This document shows positions 7,485-15,313 of a stretch of DNA of 46,486 bases, in pieces. Position 1 is the first letter of the stretch, and every line of letters starts with the position of its first letter. Below the pieces are notes generated by a model. That model was not told the origin of the DNA, ran no database searches, and was given only the letters and a program-made list of their open reading frames with translations. The position numbers were made by a program, and so were the translations under genes. This DNA comes from Gammaproteobacteria bacterium (GTDB lineage Bacteria; Gemmatimonadota; Gemmatimonadetes; Longimicrobiales; Gaopeijiaceae), in contig JAPPJO010000066.1 of assembly GCA_028820325.1 (NCBI GenBank), positions 1 through 46,486 of the forward strand, written 5' to 3'.

Positions 7485-9818
7485 TCAGGGACCCTCCTCG
7501 GTGTCCGGCATGGGCATACGGTAGCCAACCCCGCGCTCGGTCAGGATGTAGGCCGGGTTGGCCGCGTCGTCGCCGAGTTTCTGGCGGAGCTTCTTGGCGA
7601 AGGTGCGCACCGGGCCCGCGTTGCCCCCGCCGCGCCGGCCCCAGACCTGGCGCAGCAGCCGGTTGTAGGTGACCACCCGCCCCGCATTGCGCGAGAGCAC
7701 GCGCAGCAGCTCGTACTCCGTCGCGGTCAACTTGATCTCGCGGCCTGCCATTGTGACTCGGCGCTGGTCGCAGTCGATGTCGAGTTCGTCCAGCACGAAG
7801 GGCCTGGGCTGGGCCTGTCGGCGCAGCGCCGCCCGGACCCTGGCCACGAGTTCCGTCGGCGAAAAAGGCTTGACGATGTAGTCGGCCGCCCCACGTTCGA
7901 GCGCCTTCGCGATGGTCTCGTCCCTGCGGTAGCCGGATATGAAGATGACCGGCAGGTCGGCGAGCTCCGGGGTCCGCTCCATCAACTCGATGCCGTCCGT
8001 GCCGGGCAGCATCAGGTCGAGAACGACAAGCTCGGGCTGCTCGATCCGGATCAGGTGCGACAACTCCTGCGGGTCGCCCGTCATCACCGCAGCGTAGCCC
8101 GCCGTCGCGAGGGCGTCGCGAACGAAGCGCAGCATCAGCGGGTCGTCGTCGACCACGAGAACGCGGCTGCGCTCGCGCCCCTCGGAGATCAGCCGCCCGT
8201 AGCTGCCCGGGGCGTCGGCCGTCGCCTCCCCGGCCACCGGAAGCGTGAACGTGAAGCGCGCGCCCCGGCCCGGCCCATCGCTCTCGGCCTGTATGCGGCC
8301 GCCGTGCGCTTCCACGAGCCCCTTGCAGATCGCCAGGCCCAGCCCGGTGCCTCCAGCAAGGCCGACGCGCTTCTGGAAGAGGTGCGGGAGCCGCTCGGGT
8401 GCAATCCCCCGTCCCTGGTCCGAGACCGAGATTGCGAGATGCGTGCCGTCGCGCTCGGCCGCCACCTGGATCGGAGTCGACTCGGGCGCGTGCCGTCCCG
8501 CGTTGGCGAAGAGATTTACTAACACCTGCACGATGCGCTCGGGGTCGGCCATCGCTCGCGGAAGGTCCGGCGGGAGGTCGATGAGGACGGGGTGCCGGCC
8601 TCCGCCGCTAAGGAACGTGGTCCGGGCCTGGTCCACCAGCGAGGCTACGTTGGAAGGCTCGGGTGCGACGGTGAGCGTGCCCGCCTCGATGCTCCCCGCG
8701 TCCAACAGGTTCGCGATGAGGCCCCTCATGTGGTTCGCCTGGCCGTTGATGAGGCGAAAGAACTGCAGCATTTCGGCCCGGGACGGAACGGGAGAGGCTT
8801 CGAGAACGGTTGCGGCCGAACCCTTGATGGAAGTGAGCGGGGCGCGGAGTTCGTGGCTCACCATGCTGAGGAAATCCGCCCGCTGCCGCTCCAGCTCGTC
8901 GAGCGGTGCCAGATCCTGCAACGTGACGACGACCGAGACTACCTCTCCGGACTCGGAATGGATCGGCGTCGCGTTGACGAGCGTGCGGACGCTCCGGCCG
9001 TCGGGCACCGAGAGCTCGATCTCTTCTGCGCGCGTCGCCGTGGCGCCCTCGAGCTGCCGGGCCAGCGGGATCTCTGCGAGCGAGTACTCCCGCCCGTCGG
9101 CGTGCCGGCACGTCAGCACTTCCAGAAGCTGCTCCGGCGGACATCCGGGGGTGCGAATCTCCTCGACGATGCGTTGCGCCTCGCGATTGAACGACACGGG
9201 ACGACCGGTTCCGGCGTCGAACACGGCCACGCCCACCGGCGTGGTTTCGATCAGGGCCTCCAGGTCGGCGCGGGCCCGCTCGACATCGCGGTGGGTGCGG
9301 GCATTCGCGATCGCCGTGGCCGCCTGCGAGGCGAAGAGGGTGAGAATCTCCTCGTCTTCAGCCGTGAACGCCTCGCCGTTGCCCTTCTCCCCGAGGAAGA
9401 AGTGACCGAGATGCTCGCCCCGGTGGTGCAACGGCGCTCCCTGAATCGTCCTCGGAATCCACGGCGTCGGGCGGAAGCCACGCGACCGGAGGTGACCGGG
9501 GAAGTCCGAGAGCCGAAATGGCTCCAGATGGTCCCGAAGATGCTCGAAGAGCCTCAGCCCGTCGGGCCACGCCGTCATCGTCCGTTGCTTGTCGAGAGCG
9601 AAGCCGGAGGTCAGGAAGTCCCGAAGCTGCCCCTGCTTGTCGACGGTCGTGATGACGCCCAGGCGCGCGGCGGTCAGCGCGCGGGCGCTATCGACGACCT
9701 CCTGCAGCACGTTGGCCAGCTCGAGGCTCGAGTTGATGCGCAGGACGGCGCTGCTCAGCCGAACGAACCGGTCCCGCAATGCCCTGTTCTGGCGTTTGAG
9801 TTCGTTGATGTCGTTCAC
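7485..9818 (-). CDS. Histidine kinase fused to receiver and OmpR-type DNA-binding domain, copy 1
   Basis: This is a soluble 777-residue phosphorelay protein. In order it has a GAF-like domain (about 25-175), a PAS-like domain (about 185-305), HisKA with SHELR (His322), HATPase with an N-box (Asn435) and GTGLGLA G-box, a receiver (acidic VVDDDP near 556, phospho-acceptor Asp601, Lys650), and an OmpR/PhoB winged helix ending GVGYRM. Sensing, phosphotransfer and DNA binding therefore sit in one chain. No membrane segment is visible. I chose GTG 9818 because GGGAGGGAG lies upstream and the paralogue starts at the matching point. It is divergent from the P450 gene across 96 bases conserved in the second copy. 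It probably controls that promoter; this is inference. Confidence 0.9.
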   Translation of the reverse strand: MNDINELKRQNRALRDRFVRLSSAVLRINSSLELANVLQEVVDSARALTAARLGVITTVDKQGQLRDFLTSGFALDKQRTMTAWPDGLRLFEHLRDHLEPFRLSDFPGHLRSRGFRPTPWIPRTIQGAPLHHRGEHLGHFFLGEKGNGEAFTAEDEEILTLFASQAATAIANARTHRDVERARADLEALIETTPVGVAVFDAGTGRPVSFNREAQRIVEEIRTPGCPPEQLLEVLTCRHADGREYSLAEIPLARQLEGATATRAEEIELSVPDGRSVRTLVNATPIHSESGEVVSVVVTLQDLAPLDELERQRADFLSMVSHELRAPLTSIKGSAATVLEASPVPSRAEMLQFFRLINGQANHMRGLIANLLDAGSIEAGTLTVAPEPSNVASLVDQARTTFLSGGGRHPVLIDLPPDLPRAMADPERIVQVLVNLFANAGRHAPESTPIQVAAERDGTHLAISVSDQGRGIAPERLPHLFQKRVGLAGGTGLGLAICKGLVEAHGGRIQAESDGPGRGARFTFTLPVAGEATADAPGSYGRLISEGRERSRVLVVDDDPLMLRFVRDALATAGYAAVMTGDPQELSHLIRIEQPELVVLDLMLPGTDGIELMERTPELADLPVIFISGYRRDETIAKALERGAADYIVKPFSPTELVARVRAALRRQAQPRPFVLDELDIDCDQRRVTMAGREIKLTATEYELLRVLSRNAGRVVTYNRLLRQVWGRRGGGNAGPVRTFAKKLRQKLGDDAANPAYILTERGVGYRMPMPDTEEGP

Positions 9819-9914
9819 GACTTCTCCCTCCCCGCGCCATGGCAACATGAAATCGACATAAAATCAATACTCTTGTACACGTCTTGAACATATCAATCCC
9901 CCTAGATTAGAGGG
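9819..9914. promoter_or_regulatory. Divergent promoter with inverted repeat at the P450 start, copy 1
   Basis: About 75 bases here align with 39555-39630. They include ACATAAAATCAATA, a TGTACACG core with a related TTGAACA eleven bases on, and an inverted repeat at 9896-9916 (ATCCCCCTA, spacer GAT, TAGAGGGAT) with eight of nine pairs. The repeat overlaps the ATG at 9915. In the other copy a C-G pair is replaced by T-A, a compensatory change. This is probably an operator or mRNA hairpin serving both genes. Confidence 0.6.
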
Positions 9915-11180
9915 ATGTTCCAAGTTGCCCACGCGATGCAAGCCGCAGTCGCCGGCGCGCTGGTCCTGCCGGAGCGCTGGAAGCACGGGGTAGCATACAA
10001 CCCGCTCTCGCCCCGGACGGTCCGGAATCCGTACCCCGTCCTGGCGGCCCTGCGCGCCCGGGCGCCGGTGCACCGCAGCAGGTTCTTGAACGCCTGGGTG
10101 TTCACGCGCTACGCCGACGTGAGGGTCATCCTGCGCGACCATCGGCGCTTCGGCAACGACCCGCGCAAGAGCAACCTGTCGCTCCTGCAGCGGGCCATAC
10201 TGCCGCCTCCGCACGAGTATTCCATGCTGCTTCTGGATCCGCCGGACCACACGCGGCTCCGGGCGCTCGTCAGCGGGGCCTTCACGCCGCGGGCGATCGA
10301 CGCGCTCGAGCCACGCGTTCGCGGCATCCTGAGCACCCTGCTGGGGGACATCCGCCACTCGACGGCGTTCGATTTCATGGACGCTGTGGCGCATCCTCTC
10401 CCCGTGATGGTCATCGCGGGGATGCTGGGCCTTCCCCCGCAGGACTGGCGCCGATTCAAGGTCTGGTCCGCGCGGCGTGCGCGTCTGCTTGAACCGAGGC
10501 TCGGCCGCGGGGAGGGCAGGGCCGGCAAGCGGGTATCGAGTGCGTTTGCCGCCTATGTGCGGCCGATCATCGAGGAGCGACGGGCCAGGCCGCGCGAAGA
10601 CATCGTGACTGCCCTGATTCGGGCCCGGCAGGATGGCGCGCAGTTGAGCGGGCAGGAGACCCTGAACATGCTGCGGCTGCTCCTGGCAGCCGGCAGCGAG
10701 ACCACCGCCAACCTCATCGGAAACGGCATCCTGGCCCTGCTCCGCCATCCGGACCAGATGGAGCGGTTGCGGGAGGACCCGGCCCTGATCCCGTCGGCCG
10801 TCGAGGAACTGCTCCGCTTCGACGCTCCGGTGCAGGTGGACTATCGGCGGGTGCTCGCCGACTGCGAGGTGAACGGCTTTGCGTTGCGCAAGCGCGACAA
10901 CGTCGTGGTGCTCCTGGGCGCCGCCAACCGGGATCCGGCGGCGTTCGAGAATCCGGACCGCCTCGATGTCGGGCGCGACCCCCGTTCGCACCTGTCGTTC
11001 GGGAGCGGGATTCACCACTGCCTCGGCGCTCCGCTCGCTCGCCTGCAGGGAAGGATCGCGCTCGAGATGCTGCTCGAGCGGTTCCGGTCCATTCGTCTGG
11101 CCCGCGATCGCCCCCGGTATCGGCCGAGCATCATCATGCGGGGCCTCGAGTCCCTGCCGGTGCGCTGCCTCAGCGCGTGA
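9915..11180 (+). CDS. Cytochrome P450 (intact copy)
   Basis: This is a 421-residue soluble bacterial P450, a haem monooxygenase that would need ferredoxin and reductase partners not present here. Visible signatures are the I-helix AAGSETTANLIGN (around 258-270), the K-helix ExxR (Glu298, Arg301), and the haem loop FGSGIHHCLGAPLARLQG with ligand Cys369. HPDQMERLREDP and FENPDRLDVGRDP are typical of class I soluble enzymes. The substrate cannot be read from the sequence. The start overlaps an inverted repeat, and no ribosome binding site is well spaced, so translation may be leaderless or hairpin-controlled. The LuxR-type gene follows after 12 bases. The gene is divergent from the hybrid kinase, an arrangement repeated at 37223-41688, which suggests regulated oxidation of a small signal. 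Confidence 0.92.
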   Translation: MFQVAHAMQAAVAGALVLPERWKHGVAYNPLSPRTVRNPYPVLAALRARAPVHRSRFLNAWVFTRYADVRVILRDHRRFGNDPRKSNLSLLQRAILPPPHEYSMLLLDPPDHTRLRALVSGAFTPRAIDALEPRVRGILSTLLGDIRHSTAFDFMDAVAHPLPVMVIAGMLGLPPQDWRRFKVWSARRARLLEPRLGRGEGRAGKRVSSAFAAYVRPIIEERRARPREDIVTALIRARQDGAQLSGQETLNMLRLLLAAGSETTANLIGNGILALLRHPDQMERLREDPALIPSAVEELLRFDAPVQVDYRRVLADCEVNGFALRKRDNVVVLLGAANRDPAAFENPDRLDVGRDPRSHLSFGSGIHHCLGAPLARLQGRIALEMLLERFRSIRLARDRPRYRPSIIMRGLESLPVRCLSA

Positions 11181-11192
11181 GGGTTGGAGGCC

Positions 11193-12326
11193 ATGAGCGA
11201 GAGAGACACGTTCGATCGCATCCTTGCATCATTGCACGAGGCCGCGCTCGACGACGGGCGCTGGCCGGCCGCATCCGCCCTCATCGACGACGCGCTCGGT
11301 GCGGAGGGCAATGCCCTGGTGGTGGGCGCCGACCAGCCCGGGGGGGATGTCCGGATCTTCTACGCCGGCTTCTTCTACCGCGGCGAACGCAACCGCGAAT
11401 TGGAGCGTGAGTACTTCGACGACTACTACGCCCGGGATGAACGCATCCCGCGCCTCCGGAAGCTGCCGGACAGCCGACTGGTCCACTGCGGAGACCTCTA
11501 CACGGACGAGGAGCTGAAGAGCTCCCCATCCTACAACGAGGCCCTGTCCCGCGGTCACACCCAGGACAGCATCAACGTGCGGTTGGACGGACCCGGCGGG
11601 TCGCGTATCGTCTGGGTGGTCAACGATCCGGTTGACACCGGCGGCTGGTCGTCCCGTCAGATCGAATTGATACGGCGGCTTCTGCCTCACGTCCGCCATT
11701 ACGTGAGCGTCCGCCAAGCTCTGGCCGACGCCGGAGCCCTGGGTTCGTCGTTCGACGAACTCCTTGCCGCCACCGGGTGCGGGATCATCCAGCTCGATTG
11801 GCGCGGGCAGATTGTTGCGGCGAACGATCGTGCCCGGGAGTTGCTGCGCACCGTCGACGGCCTGTTGGACCAGGGGGGCCGGCTGTCTGCGCGCTGGCCG
11901 GAGGACGACGCCCATCTTCGGCGGCTCGTGGCCCGCGCGCTGCCGCCATACGGGTCTCCCGGCGCCGCCGGCTCGATGATGGTGAGGCGTTCCGGGAAGC
12001 AGCCGCCACTCAAGTTGCAGGTGGTCCCTGCGAGCAGCCGGGAGGAGGAGTTCCGTGCCTGGCCTGTCGCGGCGCTGGTGTTCGTCACCCACCCGCGAAG
12101 CCGGACACGCCTCAATCCGGGTTCCGTGAAAGCCGCCCTCGGCCTCACGCCGGCGGAGAGCCGGGTAGCGGTGCTGCTTGCAGAAGGCAAGACCGTCGGT
12201 CAGATCGCTGCTGCGGTGGGGCGGGAGCAAAGCACCATCCGCACCCATGTGCGGCACATCTTCGGGAAGCTCGGCATCACCCGGCAGGTGGACCTGGTGC
12301 GGCTGGTGCTGTCGATGGGGGCGTAA
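11193..12326 (+). CDS. LuxR-family transcriptional regulator with sensory N-terminus, copy 1
   Basis: This 377-residue regulator has three parts. The first 185 residues are a sensory domain (YFDDYYARDERIPRL, LVHCGDLYTDEE) of a kind found in some LuxR-type proteins. A PAS-like segment follows (GCGIIQLDWRGQIVAANDRA). The C-terminal LuxR helix-turn-helix is near 305-370 (LTPAESRVAVLLAEGKTVGQ, IRTHVRHIFGKLG). I prefer ATG 11193 over TTG 11184 because GAGGG lies nine bases upstream and the paralogue starts MASQDQFERVL at the matching place. It is the second gene of the P450 transcription unit. It may read a P450 product or substrate; this is inferred from the context being conserved twice in the window. 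Confidence 0.88.
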   Translation: MSERDTFDRILASLHEAALDDGRWPAASALIDDALGAEGNALVVGADQPGGDVRIFYAGFFYRGERNRELEREYFDDYYARDERIPRLRKLPDSRLVHCGDLYTDEELKSSPSYNEALSRGHTQDSINVRLDGPGGSRIVWVVNDPVDTGGWSSRQIELIRRLLPHVRHYVSVRQALADAGALGSSFDELLAATGCGIIQLDWRGQIVAANDRARELLRTVDGLLDQGGRLSARWPEDDAHLRRLVARALPPYGSPGAAGSMMVRRSGKQPPLKLQVVPASSREEEFRAWPVAALVFVTHPRSRTRLNPGSVKAALGLTPAESRVAVLLAEGKTVGQIAAAVGREQSTIRTHVRHIFGKLGITRQVDLVRLVLSMGA

Positions 12327-12420
12327 CGAAGATCCCCAATTCTGTGGACGCGCCGGAGCTGCCTGGCTCCCCATTCTGACAGCAGAATCGCATTCCCGCC
12401 CCAAGGCGAGGCGCTTGTCC

Positions 12421-13095
12421 ATGCCCGATGCCCAGGACGTCGACTCAAGCAATACGGTCGAGGGGCGGGCCCTGAGCGGTCCCCGCTCCGCGCTGCTCGG
12501 CAACAGCCGCTTCGGCGTCGTCCAGTTGGACGGGCGTGGGCGGATCGTGGCCGCGAACGATCGGGCGCGAGACCTTCTGGGGCAGGACGACGGGCTGTGC
12601 GAGGTGGATGGCTTCCTGAGCGCCACGGCGCCGCGGGACAACCGGGCGCTGCAGCAACTGGTGGCCCGGGCGGCGCCTCCGCTCGGGACCCCCGGGTCCT
12701 CCGGCTCGATGACCGTCACGCGCTCGTCGGCGTCCACTCGGCTCGTCGTCCACACGGTCCCCTTGTCCGCGCGCGAGCGGGAATCCGGTGCACGCCAAGT
12801 GGGAGTACTCGTCCTGGTCGCCGATCCCGAGAGCCGGCCCCGGATCGATGTCGGACTCGTGCAGGCGGCCCTGGGCCTCACTCTGACCGAGAGCCAGTTG
12901 GCGACCCTGGTGGCAGACGGGCACCGCGTGCGCGACATCGCGGCACGCACCGGGCGCAGCGAAGGCACCGTGCGCTGGCACCTCAACAGGATCTTCCGCA
13001 AGCAGGGCATCTCGAGCCAGGCGGATCTGATGCGACGTGTCCTGTCGCTGGACGGATTCCCCCGGTATCGGCCGGGCCAGCCGCCTGTGACCTAG
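12421..13095 (+). CDS. Short LuxR-type regulator lacking the sensory domain
   Basis: This 224-residue protein corresponds to the last two parts of the preceding gene: a PAS-like segment (FGVVQLDGRGRIVAANDRAR) and a LuxR helix-turn-helix (LTLTESQLATLVADGHRVRD, VRWHLNRIFRKQG). The first domain of about 180 residues is absent. AAGGCGAGG precedes ATG 12421. It lies 94 bases after its paralogue in the same direction, so it probably arose by partial tandem duplication. The paralogous module at 36752-41688 has no equivalent. It could be a functional partner or antagonist that binds DNA without the input domain, or a decaying copy. The frame is intact and well conserved in the HTH, which favours function. 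Confidence 0.78.
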   Translation: MPDAQDVDSSNTVEGRALSGPRSALLGNSRFGVVQLDGRGRIVAANDRARDLLGQDDGLCEVDGFLSATAPRDNRALQQLVARAAPPLGTPGSSGSMTVTRSSASTRLVVHTVPLSARERESGARQVGVLVLVADPESRPRIDVGLVQAALGLTLTESQLATLVADGHRVRDIAARTGRSEGTVRWHLNRIFRKQGISSQADLMRRVLSLDGFPRYRPGQPPVT

Positions 13096-13123
13096 GGGAC
13101 TGAGCGCGCGTGACGCGAGCCCC

Positions 13124-13338
13124 CTCCACACCCCCTGATTCGTTCCGGCCTTCGCAGACGGCTACAGGGCTTTCGGCCTTCGCGTCCGCGATTCGCGTTT
13201 CAGCGACCGGCTCCCCTGTGTCGGCGCGCGTCGGGGCTTGCCAGTCCGCGGTTTCGGCCGGCCTCGCCGTACCTTCAGTTGGCGGCCGTGCCACTCCGCC
13301 TTGTATTCGAGGTGGCGCAGCAGTTCGCTGCTCGCGCC
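13124..13338. repeat. 215-bp tnpB 3'-end remnant (first copy)
   Basis: This segment matches 15299-15513 at a constant offset of 2175 bases, and both matches stop at the same points. On the minus strand it encodes the end of a TnpB-like protein (YKAEWHGRQLKV) and then a shifted tail. Both copies lack the zinc finger at the same place. The shared deletion and fixed ends suggest a short non-autonomous derivative of an IS200/IS605-type element rather than two independent decays. Confidence 0.65.
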
Positions 13339-13515
13339 GGCCCCCGGAGGAGGATCAAGCTCCGCTAAGCGAAGGGGGAGCGTCCAGGCAGAGAATCTCG
13401 TGTCTGTGATCGTTTTAACGCATTGTGCTCGAATAGAATCAGTCGTTTGTGACCACGAGCAGCACATCCGCCTTCGGTGGGGCGGGAGAGAGCGGGGAGG
13501 GCTGAGAGCGGGATG

Positions 13516-13638
13516 CGCGCATCACGAGCGGCGTGCGCTACGACTTGGGCGCAGGCGTCGGGCTGCGTCTCGATGCCACGCGGCGCGAGAGCATACTCGG
13601 GGGCACAGCACTCGGTGGACATCCGGGGGAGGGTGAGG
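13516..13638 (+). pseudogene. Remnant of a third FN3-protein beta-barrel C-terminus
   Basis: The stretch reads SGVRYDLGAGVGLRLDATRR and then, after a one-base shift, QHSVDIRGRVR. This matches the last 40 residues of the two FN3 barrel proteins (SSGVRYELGAGVGLRLEGTR, QHTVGVRGRL). Nothing upstream in the 13339-13515 gap resembles the rest of such a gene. It is evidence that a third barrel gene once stood here and was mostly deleted. The rest of the 13339-13704 gap holds an AT-richer stretch (about 13400-13455) with no gene I can support. Confidence 0.65.
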
Positions 13639-13704
13639 CCCGATCGGTATTCCCCGTACGTCGCGGGGAACCCGTCATCAGTCGAGGCCGTCAGCCGTTG
13701 CGAC

Positions 13705-14208
13705 CTACAGATCGCTCCAGTCCTCTTCGGCAGCGGCCATGGCCTTGTAGGTTGCCCTCAACAAACGGACATCGTAGGAGAAGCGACGAGACCCGATCAA
13801 CCGGATCCCGACGGCGTCCGGATGCGTCGGATTCACGAGCACGTTGCTCTCCTCGGGGACGAGCACGGATGGAACTCGCAGTAGTAGCTCTCTCTCCCTC
13901 CTGGCCCATTCGGCGCCGATCGCCTGGCATTGGGGCGGTGACGGAGTCCGGCGCCAATCGGCGGGCAGGGATGCGGGCGCGAAGGCCAGTTCGGTCGCGT
14001 CGTCCAGAACGCCTATGCGCAGCGCAACCAGATCGTCCGGTGCGTCTTCCGCCTCGATGTGCACCAGGTATTCCAGGGCTGCGAGCGACAGGTGGGAAGC
14101 CGCATAGACTGCCGGCGTTCCGCGAGGAGTCCACCGTGCTCCGTAGCGGCGGGCTCCCTCGCCATCCAGTGCCGCGTGAGCTTCGCGGGTGATCCGCCAG
14201 AGTTCCAA
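13705..14208 (-). CDS. RES-domain toxin (Xre/MbcT-type)
   Basis: This 167-residue protein matches the RES domain, toxins of type II systems that destroy NAD+ (known for MbcT and relatives). It shows the opening LWRI, the conserved GARRYGARWTPRGTPAVYAA (usually GGRWN...VYxS) with Arg and Tyr of the active site, then LAALEYLVH with the conserved Glu. The only start I can place is TTG 14208; no ATG or GTG lies between it and the stop of the antitoxin fragment 37 bases upstream. That stop (TAG 14245-14247) is in the same frame, so the two are separated by one stop codon and twelve codons. With the antitoxin truncated, the toxin may be silent, weakly expressed or inactive. Confidence 0.78.
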   Translation of the reverse strand: MELWRITREAHAALDGEGARRYGARWTPRGTPAVYAASHLSLAALEYLVHIEAEDAPDDLVALRIGVLDDATELAFAPASLPADWRRTPSPPQCQAIGAEWARRERELLLRVPSVLVPEESNVLVNPTHPDAVGIRLIGSRRFSYDVRLLRATYKAMAAAEEDWSDL

Positions 14209-14244
14209 GCACGTTTCAGCGTGTCGGGGCGTGTGACCTTCCCG

Positions 14245-14445
14245 CTACGCGCCCAGCCCATGCTCGATGCGCCCCAACACCCGCTCCACGAGCCGGGCCC
14301 CGACATCGCTGGCCAGGAGATCCAGGGGTCGTCGTCCCTTGAGCCCACGGTTGGGCTTGCCTCCCTGCAAGTGGGGCTGCAGAGGTAAGCCACCGCCGAC
14401 CACTCGTCTCGATAGGACGATTCTTGTCAAAAGGCGAAAAGACAT
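14245..14445 (-). pseudogene. Truncated Xre/MbcA/ParS-type antitoxin
   Basis: The last 40 residues (GLKGRRPLDLLASDVGARLV, ERVLGRIEHG) match the toxin-binding C-terminal domain of antitoxins paired with RES toxins. The N-terminal helix-turn-helix is missing, because homology stops near 14390 where the AbiEi upstream region begins. ATG 14445 could start a 66-residue fragment that might still bind the toxin but could not repress the operon. It sits directly upstream of the RES gene in the usual order. Confidence 0.65.
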
Positions 14446-14449
14446 TAGT

Positions 14450-15313
14450 ATGACCAATAATCGTATCCCAAGCCGAGACGATTCTCTGCGAAGGTCGCCT
14501 TGGGCGTCACTTGCACAGGTAATTGTACGATCCATGTTTGCTCGTGATTACGTCGCCGATCTGGCGGCGCGTGGACGACATCATTTCACGACCGACGAGG
14601 CCGTCGGCGCGATTGGGAGCGCCAGGAGTGCCGTTCGAGGGCAACTGCGGCGGCTGAAGGCTCGTGGCGTCATCGCCGAGCCCGTGCGGGGCTTCAACAT
14701 GATCGTCCCGGCGCAGCACAGGAGTCGCGGCTGTCTGCCGGCGGAGCAGTTCATTCCCCAGTTGATGGATCTCGCCGGCGAACCGTACTACTTCGCCCTG
14801 CTCAGCGCGGCGGAGCGCTACGGCGCGGCGCACCAGCGGCCGCAGGTCGTCCAGGTGATGGTCCGCAAAAACCGCGCGGCGGTCGCGTGCGGACAGGTGC
14901 GCGTCGAGTTTGTCGCCCGCCATGACCTCGAGCGAGTGTTCGTGAGGGAGTTCAACACCCCACGCGGTGTAGCTCGCTATTCGACCCCCGAAGTAACCGC
15001 GCTGGAACTCGTCGGCTATCCGAAGCACGCGGGCGGCATTGCCAACGTCGCAGCGGTCCTGCCCGATCTTGCGGAGGAGATGGAGGCGGACGCCCTCTCG
15101 CGAGCCGCAGGTGTCTCCCCGGTGAGTTGGTCGCAGCGCCTGGGATACCTCCTCGAGCGCGCTATCGAGTCAAGTCTGGCTGACGCGCTGGCGCCTTTCG
15201 TCGAGGAGCACGCTCGCAGCTACACGCCCCTACGCCGCGCGGCGCCGACCACAGGAGCTGGGCGAGACGCGGCCTGGAAGCTCATCGTGAACGTCTCTCT
15301 CCACACCCCCTGA
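14450..15313 (+). CDS. abiEi: AbiEi-type antitoxin/regulator, C-terminus altered, toxin partner absent
   Basis: This protein of about 287 residues matches AbiEi, the antitoxin and transcriptional repressor of type IV AbiE phage-exclusion systems. Signatures are the N-terminal winged helix (ADLAARGRHHFTTDEA, LRRLKARGVI), MIVPAQHRSRGCLPAEQFIP, the conserved YYFALLSAAERYGAAHQRPQ, and YSTPEVTALELVGYPKHAGG. ATG 14534 is an alternative start close to the family's usual one. The frame ends WKLIVNVSLHTP-stop. The last residues come from the right end of the adjacent tnpB remnant, so the native C-terminus has been replaced. The abiEii nucleotidyltransferase toxin, normally just downstream, is missing. 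The gene is an orphan that may still repress or act as an anti-toxin in trans. Confidence 0.8.
   Translation: MTNNRIPSRDDSLRRSPWASLAQVIVRSMFARDYVADLAARGRHHFTTDEAVGAIGSARSAVRGQLRRLKARGVIAEPVRGFNMIVPAQHRSRGCLPAEQFIPQLMDLAGEPYYFALLSAAERYGAAHQRPQVVQVMVRKNRAAVACGQVRVEFVARHDLERVFVREFNTPRGVARYSTPEVTALELVGYPKHAGGIANVAAVLPDLAEEMEADALSRAAGVSPVSWSQRLGYLLERAIESSLADALAPFVEEHARSYTPLRRAAPTTGAGRDAAWKLIVNVSLHTP

Noticed and set aside
7342..7524. Very basic 60-residue open frame overlapping the FN3-barrel stop by ATGA
   Set aside because: It overlaps the end of the convergent kinase gene, has no well-placed ribosome binding site and no homologue after copy 2; Lys/Arg richness follows from local base composition.
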